A stretch of DNA of 64,000 bases from DAOUJI01 sp965237875 (GTDB taxonomy: Bacteria; Chloroflexota; Dehalococcoidia; Lucifugimonadales; JAGWBF01), in NCBI GenBank assembly GCA_965237875.1, contig CBDEGP010000002.1, positions 310,001 to 374,000 on the forward strand, given 5' to 3'. Position 1 is the first letter of the stretch, and the number at the start of each line of letters is the position of its first letter. The notes beneath the pieces are model-generated. The model was not told the DNA's origin. It worked only from the letters and a program-made list of their open reading frames with translations, and ran no database searches. Position numbers and translations under genes: made by a program. This document shows positions 8,781 to 17,180 of the stretch, piece after piece.

Positions 8781-9098
8781 CTATGGGGTTGGGAAGTCCA
8801 CAAGGCCGCTGCTGAGCAGCGCGGCCACGCCCTTGGCCGACAGGACCAGGACGAGGCCCACCACCGCCATGACGACGGCGGCCTTTGCCCTGCCGCCGCC
8901 GCGTTCCTCGCCTCCCTCGGCCATGAGGATGAAACCGGCCCAGACGATGGCGAAGACGCAGATGCCGGAGGCGGCGTAGGCCATCGCCGTGAGCACGCGG
9001 TCGAACTGGCGGAGCATCTCCTGCTCCTCCGCCGGGGCCGCGCCGGTTGACGCCAGCGCAGCCCCGGCCAGCAGGGTGACCGCAATCGCGGGCCTCAC
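8781..9098 (-). CDS. small VirB2/TrbC-like pilin candidate
   Basis: A 105-residue protein with a signal-peptide-like N-terminus (RPAIAVTLLAGAALASTGAAPA) and two membrane segments (AYAASGICVFAIVWAGFILM; AVVMAVVGLVLVLSAKGVAALL), the layout of VirB2/TrbC pilins. The GTG start at 9098 overlaps the upstream stop as GTGA and has GGGAG nine to ten bases before it; an ATG further up is possible. It directly precedes virB4. A second pilin-like gene lies at 10857-11171, so one of the two may be a VirB3-type or accessory subunit. Confidence 0.65.
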   Translation of the reverse strand: MRPAIAVTLLAGAALASTGAAPAEEQEMLRQFDRVLTAMAYAASGICVFAIVWAGFILMAEGGEERGGGRAKAAVVMAVVGLVLVLSAKGVAALLSSGLVDFPTP

Positions 9099-10828
9099 CA
9101 GGGCCACTCCCATCCCAGCAGGTCGAACCAATGGCGCAGAGCCTGCCCCGTACTCGATACGGGGCCGCCGGCGGGCTCCTGCTCGGCGGGCGGCTCTTCC
9201 GGTTCCGGCTCGGGCAGGACCAGCGCCTCGAAGGGGTCGTCGCTGCCAATGGCGGACGCCAGAGACATCGTTTCGCCCCTGGTCCTCGTGATGGGCGACC
9301 GCTCCACCGTCTCGGCCTTGACGTGCTCCTTGTGCAGGACGTCCACCGTCACCTGCTTGGCGATGGTGGCGCTGGGGACGTAGGCGTACGCCGTCGCGGT
9401 GGCGGACGCCGTGGCGCCGTCCTCGCAGGTGGCCGTCGCCGTCTCACTGTCGGAGTCGCTGTCCCCCGGGCGATGGAGGTGCACGGTCCTGGTGACCTGC
9501 TCCACCCGCTCCGGGTGGTGGGTGAGCTGCGTCAGCGGGGGGATGGGGATGCGGAGGCTCGCCTCCAGGCTCACGTCCAGGCTCACGGCGTGAATCGCCT
9601 GACCGTCCCCAATGGGAAGGCGGAAGGTGGTCTCGCCGCCCAGGACGAACGAGACGCTTGCCTGCGACGCGCCGGTCGCGGCGGCGATGGTCCCCGTGAC
9701 TGCCGTCACCTGGCCGTCCATCAGGGACGTCTCGGTGACGCTCTGGTGCCCGGCCACCATCTGAAGCTCCACCGGGTGATCGGTGTGCGTGACGCACTCG
9801 GACTCGATGACGCCGCTGAGCGCTCCCGGCGTCCAGCCCAGGGACGTGAGCCGCAGGTCGCAGAGCTCGCCCAGGGCGGCGGGGAGCGGGTACGGGATCT
9901 GCTCGTGCTTGACGGTCAGTGCCCCGGCCTGGCCGAGGGTGTCCTCCCACGAGACGGTGAAGGACGGCGCCGGGCCGTGGAGGGGGAGGGAGTAGTCGGT
10001 GCTCTCCCCCTCGGCCAGCGTTGCCGAGCCCCAGAAGCGCAGCCAGCTCCCCTGCGGGCCGCCGAAGGCCCGCACCCGGATGTCCAGGGCGGTGGCGGCC
10101 CGGAACGTGACGGCGGCCCGGTCGCCGGAGACGGTGAGCGCCTCGACGAATATCCGCCGTCCGGTGACGGGCTCCTTCACCTCGAAGTCGATCTCGTCCC
10201 GCCACGGCTCGTGGTCGTCGGCCAGTGCCGCCTGGGGGACGGTCACGACCGCCGCCGCCAGGACGGCGAGAGCCGCGATGGCGAGAAAGCCCCTGTGGGG
10301 TTTCCGGCGCCTGATCTCCAGCGTCTCGGCCATGTTGTCGTGACGCTGGCGGTTCCTGCCGTCCTTACCTCTGCGCTTCCCGAACCAGCGCATCCGTCCG
10401 TTGCGGCGCTCCCTGCTCTGGCGTGTCTTCTTGCGCTGCCTCCGCAATCCGCGCCGGGCTTTCCTGACCATCAGCCGAATGGGGCCGGGTCCGGTCTTCA
10501 CCGGCTGCGGGGGCGCGGGCGGCTCGCTTCTCACCAGCTGGGACACCGGCCCGGCGTAGCGCCGCGCCCCCAGCCGGTACTTCAGCAGGTCGGCGGCCAC
10601 CAGGGGCAGCCGCCGACCGCCTATCTTTCCCACCACCATCGCCACGCCGACGAGTCCGAGGACGACGGCCAGGGCCATGCGCACCTCGGACGGGCCGACG
10701 GGGGCGTAGCGGTATGCCCCGTAGGAGATGGCGCACACCGCCATCACCGCCACGACCTGCGGGAAGGTGAACCCCAGCAGCACCCTGTCCTCGGCCTGTA
10801 CGTGAGTTGGGACCTCGTGTTCTCTCAT
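9095..10828 (-). CDS. PrgI-family T4SS protein with large secreted domain
   Basis: A 577-residue protein. Residues 1-110 match PrgI-type (VirB3-like) proteins: charged N-terminus, two membrane segments (FPQVVAVMAVCAISYGAY; MALAVVLGLVGVAMVV) and the LLKYRLGARRY motif. An Arg/Lys-rich linker follows, then a second signal-like segment (GFLAIAALAVLAAAVVTVPQ, near 180-200) and a beta-rich region of about 350 residues. It looks like a fusion of PrgI with a secreted protein. Near the C-terminus the dispersed in-frame repeat adds GGPVSSTGQALR (coding-strand bases 9164-9137). The Pro/Glu-rich PEPEPEEPPAEQEP precedes the repeat. ATG 10828 has GGAG upstream. Confidence 0.7.
   Translation of the reverse strand: MREHEVPTHVQAEDRVLLGFTFPQVVAVMAVCAISYGAYRYAPVGPSEVRMALAVVLGLVGVAMVVGKIGGRRLPLVAADLLKYRLGARRYAGPVSQLVRSEPPAPPQPVKTGPGPIRLMVRKARRGLRRQRKKTRQSRERRNGRMRWFGKRRGKDGRNRQRHDNMAETLEIRRRKPHRGFLAIAALAVLAAAVVTVPQAALADDHEPWRDEIDFEVKEPVTGRRIFVEALTVSGDRAAVTFRAATALDIRVRAFGGPQGSWLRFWGSATLAEGESTDYSLPLHGPAPSFTVSWEDTLGQAGALTVKHEQIPYPLPAALGELCDLRLTSLGWTPGALSGVIESECVTHTDHPVELQMVAGHQSVTETSLMDGQVTAVTGTIAAATGASQASVSFVLGGETTFRLPIGDGQAIHAVSLDVSLEASLRIPIPPLTQLTHHPERVEQVTRTVHLHRPGDSDSDSETATATCEDGATASATATAYAYVPSATIAKQVTVDVLHKEHVKAETVERSPITRTRGETMSLASAIGSDDPFEALVLPEPEPEEPPAEQEPAGGPVSSTGQALRHWFDLLGWEWPW
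9137..9164 (-). repeat. in-frame palindromic repeat, copy A
   Basis: The coding strand reads CCCCGTATCGAGTACGGGG followed by CAGGCTCTG. The 7-base arms CCCCGTA/TACGGGG flank a five-base centre. Translated in frame as PVSSTGQAL near the end of the PrgI-family protein. The same DNA recurs at 16715, 22435 and 22871. Confidence 0.9.
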
Positions 10829-10856
10829 GTCTCTCGTTCTCCTTCCTCACGTCGTT

Positions 10857-11171
10857 CTAGTTGGTGTCGCCGCCGTCGCCGCTGGAACCGGAGTCCGGCG
10901 CTTGCGGCTCTGGCAGCACGTCGTCCACCTCGATTCCCGGGTCCACGACCGCGTTCATCACCAGCTCCACGACGCCGTAGGCGACCAGGGCCAGGACGAT
11001 GCCGGCGAGGGCGGTCATCATGGCGCTCTTGCCGCGCTCCATCTGGTTGGGCGCGCCGCTGGCGGTGAGGTACATGTACGCGCCGTAGATGAAGAAGCCC
11101 ACGCCCACCGCTCCCACGACGCCCAGCAGGATGCCCACCAGGTTCGAGATGGTCTGTGTCAGTTGTTCCAT
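10857..11171 (-). CDS. T4SS pilin-like membrane protein
   Basis: A 104-residue protein with two membrane segments (LVGILLGVVGAVGVGFFIYG; ALAGIVLALVAYGVVELV) separated by the motif GAPNQMERGKSAMM, typical of the T4SS_pilin family of Gram-positive-type systems. The C-terminal tail is Asp/Ser/Gly-rich. AGGAG precedes the ATG. It probably forms the pilus or a channel subunit; the second candidate is at 8781-9098. Confidence 0.75.
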   Translation of the reverse strand: MEQLTQTISNLVGILLGVVGAVGVGFFIYGAYMYLTASGAPNQMERGKSAMMTALAGIVLALVAYGVVELVMNAVVDPGIEVDDVLPEPQAPDSGSSGDGGDTN

Positions 11172-11292
11172 TCCTATCGCTCCTCTCCGTTGCCGGTGGC
11201 CCTCGCGGCCCCGGCGTTCAGCTGTTCGTCTTATCGCCTCGGTGACTCCCCGTTATCTGCACATCGCTGGTCCTCCGTCGTGTCGTTCGCCT

Positions 11293-11313
11293 GGCGCGGG
11301 TCTCGTCCGCGCC
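11293..11313 (-). terminator. hairpin between virB6-like and pilin genes
   Basis: GGCGCGG (11293-11299) pairs with CCGCGCC (11307-11313) in the 156-base gap. There is no U-run. It may stabilise or attenuate the transcript so the pilin is made in a different amount from the upstream genes. Confidence 0.35.
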
Positions 11314-11327
11314 GGTGGATTTCGTCG

Positions 11328-12308
11328 TTACTCCCCGCTGCTCCTGGGCTCGCCGCCGCCGTCTCCCCCGCCTGCCGATGGGGTCGCCATCGAGGCCGCC
11401 GAGCTGAGGCCGCTGGCGGCGGCCGAAACGCCCGCGCTGGCCGCCATCGCTCCGACGGCCATGCCTCCCGGCCCTCCCGCCGCGCCGCCCGCCACCAAGC
11501 CGATGGTCCGGGCCGAGCGCATCAGCGACGAGGGCAGGTTCATGCCGAAGTAGAGCATCGAGAGCCAGGAGTCGAAGGTGCCGTGATTGCCGAGCATCGA
11601 CGGGACGCGGGTCGCCATGTAGACGAAGGCCACCGACATCAGGAGCTTCCAGATCAGGTCCTGCACCGGCTCGAAGGCGGCGATGGCGGCGAACTCCTTC
11701 AGGAAGCCGAACCCAAGCGCCAACGCGATGAGCTGGATGGCCTGCTGGAACACCGTCGTCATGAAGAGGCGCAGCCAGTGGCGGCCCCAGCCCGCCGTGT
11801 GGGGCAGAATCCAAAGCCCCAAAGCGATCGGGGCCAGGGCCAGGAGGATGTCGATCAACGCGAGGCGCAGCACCATCTGGACGATGACGTAGAGGACGAA
11901 GAAGCCGTAGACCAGGTAGAGGACCGCCAGGAGCAGGGCCATGCCCACGCTCCCGGCCTCCACCGCCGTCATCAGGGTGCGAAGCGTCGAGCGGAGCATG
12001 TCTCCGGCGGTGACGTTCAGGGAGACCGCGATAAAGCCGGACACGGCGTCGGCAACGTCCAGGACCAGGGCGCACCACCAGAGGGACGAGGCTGCGGCCA
12101 CCAGGCCGAGCACCAGGCGGGGGACCATCTCCCGCCAGCCCGCCTGCTGGCGTCCAAGATGCTCGGAGACGATGAGGCTGAGGCCCATCCAGCCGAGGAT
12201 CACCACCAGCGCGCCCGACGTGATGGCCCAGACGACCATCCAGGCATGGCGCACCATATCGTTGGCGTAGGTGAGGTCGGGAGGGGTGCCGGTGAGGATG
12301 TCGCTCAT
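11328..12308 (-). CDS. VirB6/TrbL-like polytopic membrane protein
   Basis: A 326-residue protein with about six membrane segments (for example WMVVWAITSGALVVILGWMG, LLLAVLYLVYGFFVLYVIVQ, LIDILLALAPIALGLWILP) and a Gly/Ala/Ser-rich soluble tail. The APIALGLWILPxTxxWxxxWL pattern is the one seen in TrbL/VirB6 relatives of monoderm conjugation systems. It would form the inner-membrane channel. Its ATG overlaps the upstream stop as ATGA. Confidence 0.8.
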   Translation of the reverse strand: MSDILTGTPPDLTYANDMVRHAWMVVWAITSGALVVILGWMGLSLIVSEHLGRQQAGWREMVPRLVLGLVAAASSLWWCALVLDVADAVSGFIAVSLNVTAGDMLRSTLRTLMTAVEAGSVGMALLLAVLYLVYGFFVLYVIVQMVLRLALIDILLALAPIALGLWILPHTAGWGRHWLRLFMTTVFQQAIQLIALALGFGFLKEFAAIAAFEPVQDLIWKLLMSVAFVYMATRVPSMLGNHGTFDSWLSMLYFGMNLPSSLMRSARTIGLVAGGAAGGPGGMAVGAMAASAGVSAAASGLSSAASMATPSAGGGDGGGEPRSSGE

Positions 12309-12916
12309 CTGCCGGATTCCCTCCGGCAGTTGTCGGCGTCCTCGCCGCTGGCACGCTCCACGACGCCGCAGAGGGTTCCGTGGACGCCCTCGATCATCCA
12401 GCCGGCGAAGGCCCTCGCCCAGCGTCCGGGGTTGAGGGCGGACAGGATCTTGTCCCAGATGCGGCCCGGCTGGTAGATGGGGACGACGGCGTAGAAGTCG
12501 CCCCTCAACCCGTCCTCGGCCGTGGCCAGCATGACCAGCAGGTAGGCCCGGTCGGGGTCGAGGTCGGGGTGTTCGTCGAGGTCGGGGTACTCCCAGGAGT
12601 ACTCCCAGCCGTCGCCTCTCTTCTTCTCCCCGCCCTTGACGCGGTACATGGCGCTTATCCAGTCGCCGGTGTCGGCGTCCCGGACGGCGTAGAAGAGGTC
12701 CGCGATCTCGCGGTCGAAGAGGGGCCGGGCGACGAACTCGCCGCCCTTCTTGCGCTCGACGAAATCCCGGTCGGCGTTGACGAGGGTCAGCTCGTCAGGC
12801 GGGGCCTGGGCCCGGGCGATGCCGCTGGACGGAACCGCCACCAGCGCCGCCAGGAGCAGCGCGGATGCCAGGGGGATGAACCGCCTGAGTGACCGGAGTT
12901 TCGATTTCAGCGCCAT
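12305..12916 (-). CDS. secreted protein of the T4SS operon, unknown function
   Basis: A 203-residue protein with a clear signal peptide (FIPLASALLLAALVAVPSSG, residues about 14-33, then ARAQA). The mature part is rich in Asp, Trp and Tyr (WEYSWEYPDLDEHPDLDPDR) and may bind calcium. It is the first gene of the minus-strand conjugation operon. The ATG at 12916 is preferred over the in-frame GTG at 12925 because GAGAGGTGG lies five bases before it. I do not recognise the family. Confidence 0.65.
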   Translation of the reverse strand: MALKSKLRSLRRFIPLASALLLAALVAVPSSGIARAQAPPDELTLVNADRDFVERKKGGEFVARPLFDREIADLFYAVRDADTGDWISAMYRVKGGEKKRGDGWEYSWEYPDLDEHPDLDPDRAYLLVMLATAEDGLRGDFYAVVPIYQPGRIWDKILSALNPGRWARAFAGWMIEGVHGTLCGVVERASGEDADNCRRESGR

Positions 12917-13370
12917 CTCGTCCACCTCTCTGCCTATTGCCGCAAATCAACGATTCGCAACTTCTGCAACAGAGTTTGAACAAACGAAATGACGGTGGAA
13001 ACTGCCCAAAAGGGGCGACATTTTTGTCGTCCCTTTTGAGGTTCTTGGCAAAAGACACCCTCCCGTGCAGTATGGGGGCTGTACAAGAAAACGAAGTTTG
13101 TTGCGAAGTCGCAAGCGAGGTCACGGCAAAGCTGAAACAGGAACAAATGGGGCCGAAATTGCGCAGAAGTTGTGAACACTTGGACTTAAGGCCCCAGGTC
13201 GGCTTCGCTCCGCAAAAAGGGGCGCAGCGGGGCCGCAAGAAAGAAGAGCGGAAACGGGCCGGAATCCCGCATTTCCCCCTACAGGTGGTCCACATGTCGC
13301 AGCCCGTGAAGAGCCGGGCCTTGGTCGGGGGCGAGACCGGGGACTAAGGCCGGCGCAAGGAGGAGGGCTT
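12917..13370. promoter_or_regulatory. divergent control region between conjugation operon and HTH/coiled-coil gene
   Basis: This 454-base gap lies between divergent genes and holds three symmetric elements. (1) A 14-base hairpin, CAAAAGGGG-CGACA (13007-13020) with TGTCG-T-CCCTTTTG (13025-13038), one G-T pair, loop TTTT. (2) TTGCGA-AG-TCGCAA at 13101-13114. (3) TTGTGAACACTT at 13170-13181, repeated exactly at 14250-14261 after the next gene. These look like operator sites; no promoter hexamers stand out clearly. Confidence 0.55.
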
Positions 13371-14204
13371 ATGGAACCGAAGAAGGACGTGGTCGAGAAG
13401 GGCAGGAGCGTGCGGGACATGCACCACCTGCGGCTCATGTCGCTGTTGCAGGAGCTGGAGCGGGACAACGGGCGCAAGAAGGCGGCCGAGGTCCTGGGGG
13501 TGGACCGCAGGACTCTGGACGCCAGCCTCGACGAGGGTGTGCTGACGCGGCGCATCCGGGGGGCGCTGGAGAAGGCGCTCCAGTCGGGGGTGGGCTCCGC
13601 AGCCGCTGAGCAGCGGGACCGCAACGACAGGCTGGCGGACCGTCTGGAGGACTTGGAGGGCGGCTTCGAGGAGCTTGGCAAGGAGATGCGGGAGAACAAC
13701 AGGGCCAGCGAGGACAGAGACAGGGCCATTCGGGAGGAGATGGCGCAGGGGTTTCGCCAGCGGGAGCGGGAACAGGCGGAGCGGAGGACGGCGGGGGGCG
13801 CCGGGGACGAGGCGAAGGCGAACGGCGCCGGCCCGCAGCCCAGGAAGAGGTCTTCGCTCAGGCGGGAGTACCCCGACCTCGTGACGTTGGAGCCCGCCGA
13901 GGACGACGAGGACGTGTTCGGGGATGTCTGGCCCCTGATCGTCGAGTGGCGGGAGCTGAAGGCCGTTCATCCCGACGCGGGAAAGAGCCTGTCCTGGCTG
14001 CGCACCGAGGAGCGGTTCCTGGCGTTGGAGCTGACGCTGTTGGAAGGGCACGGGTTGACGCTTCCCCCGGCGACGTTTCCGCTGCGGGGCTTCGACCGCA
14101 ACGGGCAGGTCAACTGGCGGAAGACAGCGCTCTCCGACACGCGGAGGGCGCTGAGAAAGCGGGAGCTTCTGCACACGCTGACGCTCAGACTCTGGTGGAA
14201 ATAG
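13371..14204 (+). CDS. HTH and coiled-coil DNA-binding protein
   Basis: A 277-residue protein. Residues about 25-60 form a Fis-like HTH (LMSLLQELERDNGRKKAAEV, then LGVDRRTLDASLD). Residues 75-135 are a charged coiled coil (RNDRLADRLEDLEGGFEELG and on). The C-terminal third contains EWRELKAVHPDAGKSLSWL and a WRKTALSDTRRALRKRELL helix. The layout recalls plasmid KfrA-like proteins but I see no firm homology. It has GGAGG nine bases upstream. Its position beside symmetric sites suggests it may control the divergent conjugation operon. Confidence 0.6.
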   Translation: MEPKKDVVEKGRSVRDMHHLRLMSLLQELERDNGRKKAAEVLGVDRRTLDASLDEGVLTRRIRGALEKALQSGVGSAAAEQRDRNDRLADRLEDLEGGFEELGKEMRENNRASEDRDRAIREEMAQGFRQREREQAERRTAGGAGDEAKANGAGPQPRKRSSLRREYPDLVTLEPAEDDEDVFGDVWPLIVEWRELKAVHPDAGKSLSWLRTEERFLALELTLLEGHGLTLPPATFPLRGFDRNGQVNWRKTALSDTRRALRKRELLHTLTLRLWWK

Positions 14205-14984
14205 CCCGGCGTGTTGCCGCTCCGTCTGCCAGTGAACTTCCGTGAAGTCTTGTGAACACTTTTGGCGCGGAAGGCCCGAAAGCCTTCACATCGGGTCTTA
14301 GGTGGGTAATAATGTCTGCACTGTTTGGCTTTCAACCAAGGTTTCCGACCATAGAAACCTGGGGGCGCGATCCCTGTTGCCCGGGTCTGACTTGACGGAT
14401 GATTCGCTCTCTGGAAGGTCTCCCACGAGGGAATTGCTGCCGCTGCGGATTTGACGTAGCTCTCCGCAAGCAGCACGGACCGAAACGACGGAGTTTGACG
14501 TAGGTCCTTCGTCCTCGGTCCACGTCCGGCGGTTGGAGTTTGACGTAAGTCCTTCTCCCGCTGGGCACCCGTCCGGCGATTGGAGTTGATCGCTTCTCCC
14601 GCTGGACACCGGTCTGGCGGCTGGGGTTGATCGCTCCATCCGCTGGACTCTGAGGATGGAGCGCCTTCTGCGCCTCGTCCTCGCCCAGTCGGTCGGAGTG
14701 CGTCTTTCGCCCCGACCGATTCAACATGCCTGCGGCACCGCTGTCTCACAGCCAGGGCCGCAGCTTCGACACGCGCCGGTCTGCGACTGAGAAGCAGGCT
14801 GGCCGCTTCACGTTTCGCAGCTTTCCCCCAAGCCGGACGGTATCCACCCTGGGTCGAGCTGCGTCTTCTTTCACCCCACTCCGTCTTCCGCGTTCGGCAT
14901 TCGACCATGGGCGGAGTGCGTCTTCGGAACGGATGCACGGGTTCAACGGCAACGGCATACCAATCAGCAAGGAGGTACATAGGC
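14205..14984. other. non-coding stretch, candidate replication or transfer origin
   Basis: 780 bases without a convincing gene. Features: a second TTGTGAACACTT (14250-14261) followed by GAAGGC/GCCTTC (14270-14287); degenerate tandem repeats (14447-14650); a hairpin TCGGTCGG/CCGACCGA (14689-14719); and a repeated CGGAGTGCGTCTT near 14694 and 14912. Open frames crossing it on either strand are made of the tandem repeats and have no family look. The position between the regulator and the replication genes fits an origin, but no nick site is recognised. Confidence 0.45.
14447..14650. repeat. degenerate tandem repeats, five units of 41-47 bases
   Basis: Units begin at about 14447, 14490, 14535, 14582 and 14623. 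The first three share GGAGTTTGACGTA(A/G)GTC-like cores (the first as GGATTTGACGTAGCTC); the last two have diverged to GGAGTTGATCGCTTC and GGGGTTGATCGCTCC. The intervening parts share CCGCTGG, CACC and GTCCGGCG-like words. Spacing of about four helical turns suggests protein binding sites (iterons). There are no identical spacer-repeat blocks as in CRISPR. Confidence 0.65.
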
Positions 14985-15482
14985 ATGGACGAATCACGGA
15001 CACAGGACAGGACGGAACAGTACGTGGGGCCGAGCGCAATGCGGGTCGCCAACCTGCTGCCGCACCGGGTCAGCTTCGAGCGGGGCTGGTTTTGGACGAC
15101 GACGGCCATCTGTCACGGCGGCAAGTCGGACGGGCTGGCGTTCCGGCAGCGACCGGACGGCAACGGCATCGAGGTCAAGTGTCACACCGGGGGCTGCTCG
15201 GCCGGCGTGGTGATAACCGAGCTGGAGGCGCTCATCGGGCTGCCCATCTGGACGGCCTACGCACAGGTGACGGACGCCCCGGTCAAGGCCCCTGAGAAGC
15301 AGCCGTGGTGGAAGCGGAAGCGGGTCGTCGTGGCCGGGACGGTCGCCCTGGTCGTTGCGGCGCCGCTGCTGACGCTCGACGTGGAGCTCTTCTTCCTGAA
15401 CCTCGTCGGGCTGGGCATCGGGGCGGTGCTGCTCCGGCGGTTCATGCCCCGGCGTCCGGTAGGGAGGGTCCGTCGCCGCTGA
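14985..15482 (+). CDS. CHC-type zinc-finger-like membrane protein
   Basis: A 165-residue protein. Residues about 18-65 contain CHGGKSDGLAFR and VKCHTGGCSAGVV, a C-H...C-H-C arrangement like a primase-type CHC2 finger, followed by ITELEALIGL as in primase N-domains. Two membrane segments follow (VVVAGTVALVVAAPLLTL; LFFLNLVGLGIGAVLLRRF), with an Arg-rich end. The ATG at 14985 has AAGGAGGT ten bases upstream, so the longer open frame (from 14907) is rejected. A membrane-tethered nucleic-acid-binding role is inference. Confidence 0.6.
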   Translation: MDESRTQDRTEQYVGPSAMRVANLLPHRVSFERGWFWTTTAICHGGKSDGLAFRQRPDGNGIEVKCHTGGCSAGVVITELEALIGLPIWTAYAQVTDAPVKAPEKQPWWKRKRVVVAGTVALVVAAPLLTLDVELFFLNLVGLGIGAVLLRRFMPRRPVGRVRRR

Positions 15483-15525
15483 CGACGGGGCCTCCGGCTC
15501 CCTCATACCCATCCCAACTCAACGC

Positions 15526-15565
15526 AAAGGGCCGTCTCCCATCCGGGGGCGGCCCTTCTTCTTTG
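15526..15565 (+). terminator. intrinsic terminator
   Basis: AAGGGCCG (15527-15534) pairs with CGGCCCTT (15550-15557), followed by CTTCTTT. It follows the zinc-finger membrane gene. It is the first of a series of similar hairpins after genes of this module. Confidence 0.75.
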
Positions 15566-15630
15566 CCCGCAAGCGGGCGCAGATCGAAGGCAATCAAGGC
15601 AACAAAGCAAAGGCACTAAGGAGGTGCACG

Positions 15631-16113
15631 ATGACGACGGCAACACTGGCAACTGGAACTCGGTCGATGGACACGGTGGACAGGCCCCGGCGCAGCCTCG
15701 AAGAGCTGGTCGACCAGCTCATGGCGGCGCTGTTCAAGGCGCAGGAGCCGGAGACGGCATCGGCGACGGAGATACCGAGCGTGGCCAAGAGCGTCCACGA
15801 GGCGAGGCGTCTCCGGCAGGCGGGAGACGTGGACGGTGCGCTGGCGGTCCTCGCCGGCGTGGACGCGGAGAAAGCGGAGACGAAGGAGGCTCGGTGGGCC
15901 TTCTCCGAGTGGACGCAGCTGGTGAAGCGGCGGTTCGGCGGCCGCGGCGCCCTGGTCTACAGCCAGGGCACGGGACGGGCCGCCGCGCTGGCGCCCCATA
16001 GCGACGGCGGATCGCTCGAGGTCGTGGCGGTCCTGGGGATGCGCTGGCGGCCCGGCAAGGTCGTCTCGCGGCGCAGCCTCCGGGGCCTCCGGCCCCTGAA
16101 CGGAGGTGCGTGA
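15631..16113 (+). CDS. hypothetical protein upstream of primase
   Basis: A 160-residue protein with helical N-terminal half (SLEELVDQLMAALFKAQEPE; ARRLRQAGDVDGALAVLAGV) and a C-terminal beta-rich part (GALVYSQGTGRAAALAPHSD, then LEVVAVLGMRWRPGKVVSRR). Strong AGGAGGT precedes the ATG. The stop overlaps the primase start region. No family recognised; the coupling suggests a replication accessory role. Confidence 0.55.
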   Translation: MTTATLATGTRSMDTVDRPRRSLEELVDQLMAALFKAQEPETASATEIPSVAKSVHEARRLRQAGDVDGALAVLAGVDAEKAETKEARWAFSEWTQLVKRRFGGRGALVYSQGTGRAAALAPHSDGGSLEVVAVLGMRWRPGKVVSRRSLRGLRPLNGGA

Positions 16114-17180
16114 TGGTCACGGCCAACGTGGACATCACCGCGCTGAAGGCCCGGCACCCCCTGGGCGATACGGTGGAGGCCGCAGGGGTGCGGCTGCGCG
16201 GTCGTGGAAGGGTCCGCCAGGGCGTCTGCCCCTTCCACGACGAGGGGGAGGGCAGCTTCACGGTGTACGGCGACTCGGAGCGGTTCTACTGCTTCGGCTG
16301 CGGCGAGGGCGGCGACGTGCTGGACTTCATCCAGCGGGCCGAGGGCCTGTCGCTGCCCGAAGCCATCGCGCGGCTGGACGGCAGCCCAGGGCTTGCGCCC
16401 AGGGCCGCCACTCGTCCAGCCGGAACGCGGCGTCCGAGGTCCGCCGCGCTGCCTCCCCGCGACCCCGCCCTGCTGACGGCGGCGGCGCGCTTCTACGCCG
16501 GACGCCTCCGGCGTTGCCCAGAAGCGCGGGAGTACCTGGCCTCACGGGGCATCGGCCAGTCCGCCGCAGCCCGCCTGGGTCTCGGCTATGCGCCGGGCAG
16601 CGGGCTGCGGCAAGCCCTGGAGTCCTGCGGCTTCTCGGAGAAGCGCATCCGGGACTGCGGGCTGTTCATGGAGCGGGGAGCGGAGCGGTTCGCCGGGATG
16701 GTGGTCGTTCCCGACCCCGTATCGAGTACGGGGCAGGCAACCGGCGGCCTCGTCCGCTGGCTCGTCGGGCGGGCCATAGACCCCGACCGGACGCCCCGCT
16801 TCCAGGCTCCGCCCGGCCCCAAGCCGGTGCTGGGCCTCGGGCGCCTCGGCCCTGCGCCGCCCTGGGCGGTCGTCGCCGAGGGGGTCTTCGACTGGCTCGC
16901 CCTTACCGGATGGGGTCTCCCCGCCGTCGCTGCCCTGGGCACCCAGGGCATGGAGCGGGTCGCCGCAGCCCTGCGCGGCTGCCCCCGCGTCTTCCTCGCC
17001 TTCGACAACGACGACGCGGGCCGTGAGGCGACGGAGCGGCTTCTGACCCTGCTCGGGCGCGGGGCCGCCGCCGTCGCCCTCCCCGCAGGCGTCGGCGACG
17101 TGGGCGAGCTTGCCGCCCTTCCCCACGGACGGCCCGCCTTCCTTCGCCTGCTCTCACAGGCGGCCCGCTCCGCCCGCTAG
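16113..17180 (+). CDS. DnaG-type DNA primase (zinc finger plus Toprim)
   Basis: A 355-residue protein. The CHC2 zinc finger is CPFHDEGEGSFTVYGDSERF then YCFGCGEGGDVLDFIQ (about residues 36-75). The primase core follows (ARFYAGRLRRCPEAREYLAS, RGIGQSAAARLGLGYAPG). The Toprim domain has VVAEGVFDWLALTGWG, ALGTQG and FLAFDNDDAGREA. It ends shortly after Toprim, lacking the helicase-binding domain of chromosomal DnaG (about 600 residues), as is usual for element-borne primases. The DNA repeat inserts PVSSTGQAT between VVVPD and GGLVRWLVGRA. The start is ATG 16113 with GGAGG upstream; GTG 16110 is also possible. Confidence 0.85.
   Translation: MVTANVDITALKARHPLGDTVEAAGVRLRGRGRVRQGVCPFHDEGEGSFTVYGDSERFYCFGCGEGGDVLDFIQRAEGLSLPEAIARLDGSPGLAPRAATRPAGTRRPRSAALPPRDPALLTAAARFYAGRLRRCPEAREYLASRGIGQSAAARLGLGYAPGSGLRQALESCGFSEKRIRDCGLFMERGAERFAGMVVVPDPVSSTGQATGGLVRWLVGRAIDPDRTPRFQAPPGPKPVLGLGRLGPAPPWAVVAEGVFDWLALTGWGLPAVAALGTQGMERVAAALRGCPRVFLAFDNDDAGREATERLLTLLGRGAAAVALPAGVGDVGELAALPHGRPAFLRLLSQAARSAR
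16715..16739 (+). repeat. in-frame palindromic repeat, copy B
   Basis: CCCCGTATCGAGTACGGGG (16715-16733) then CAGGCA. It is read as PVSSTGQAT inside the primase, in the same frame and orientation relative to the gene as the other copies. It falls where other DnaG proteins have a short loop before the G-R-x-(I/V)-G-F-G-like strand. Confidence 0.9.

Noticed and set aside
9131..11068. A 645-codon plus-strand open frame
   Set aside because: It is antisense to the PrgI-family and pilin genes and has no recognisable domain.
14447..14650. Possible CRISPR array
   Set aside because: The units are degenerate and tandem without unique spacers, and no cas effector genes are present; the Cas4-like nuclease alone is not evidence.
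13967..15109. A 380-codon minus-strand open frame across the tandem repeats
   Set aside because: Its sequence is repeat-derived and it is antisense to two real genes; no ribosome site.
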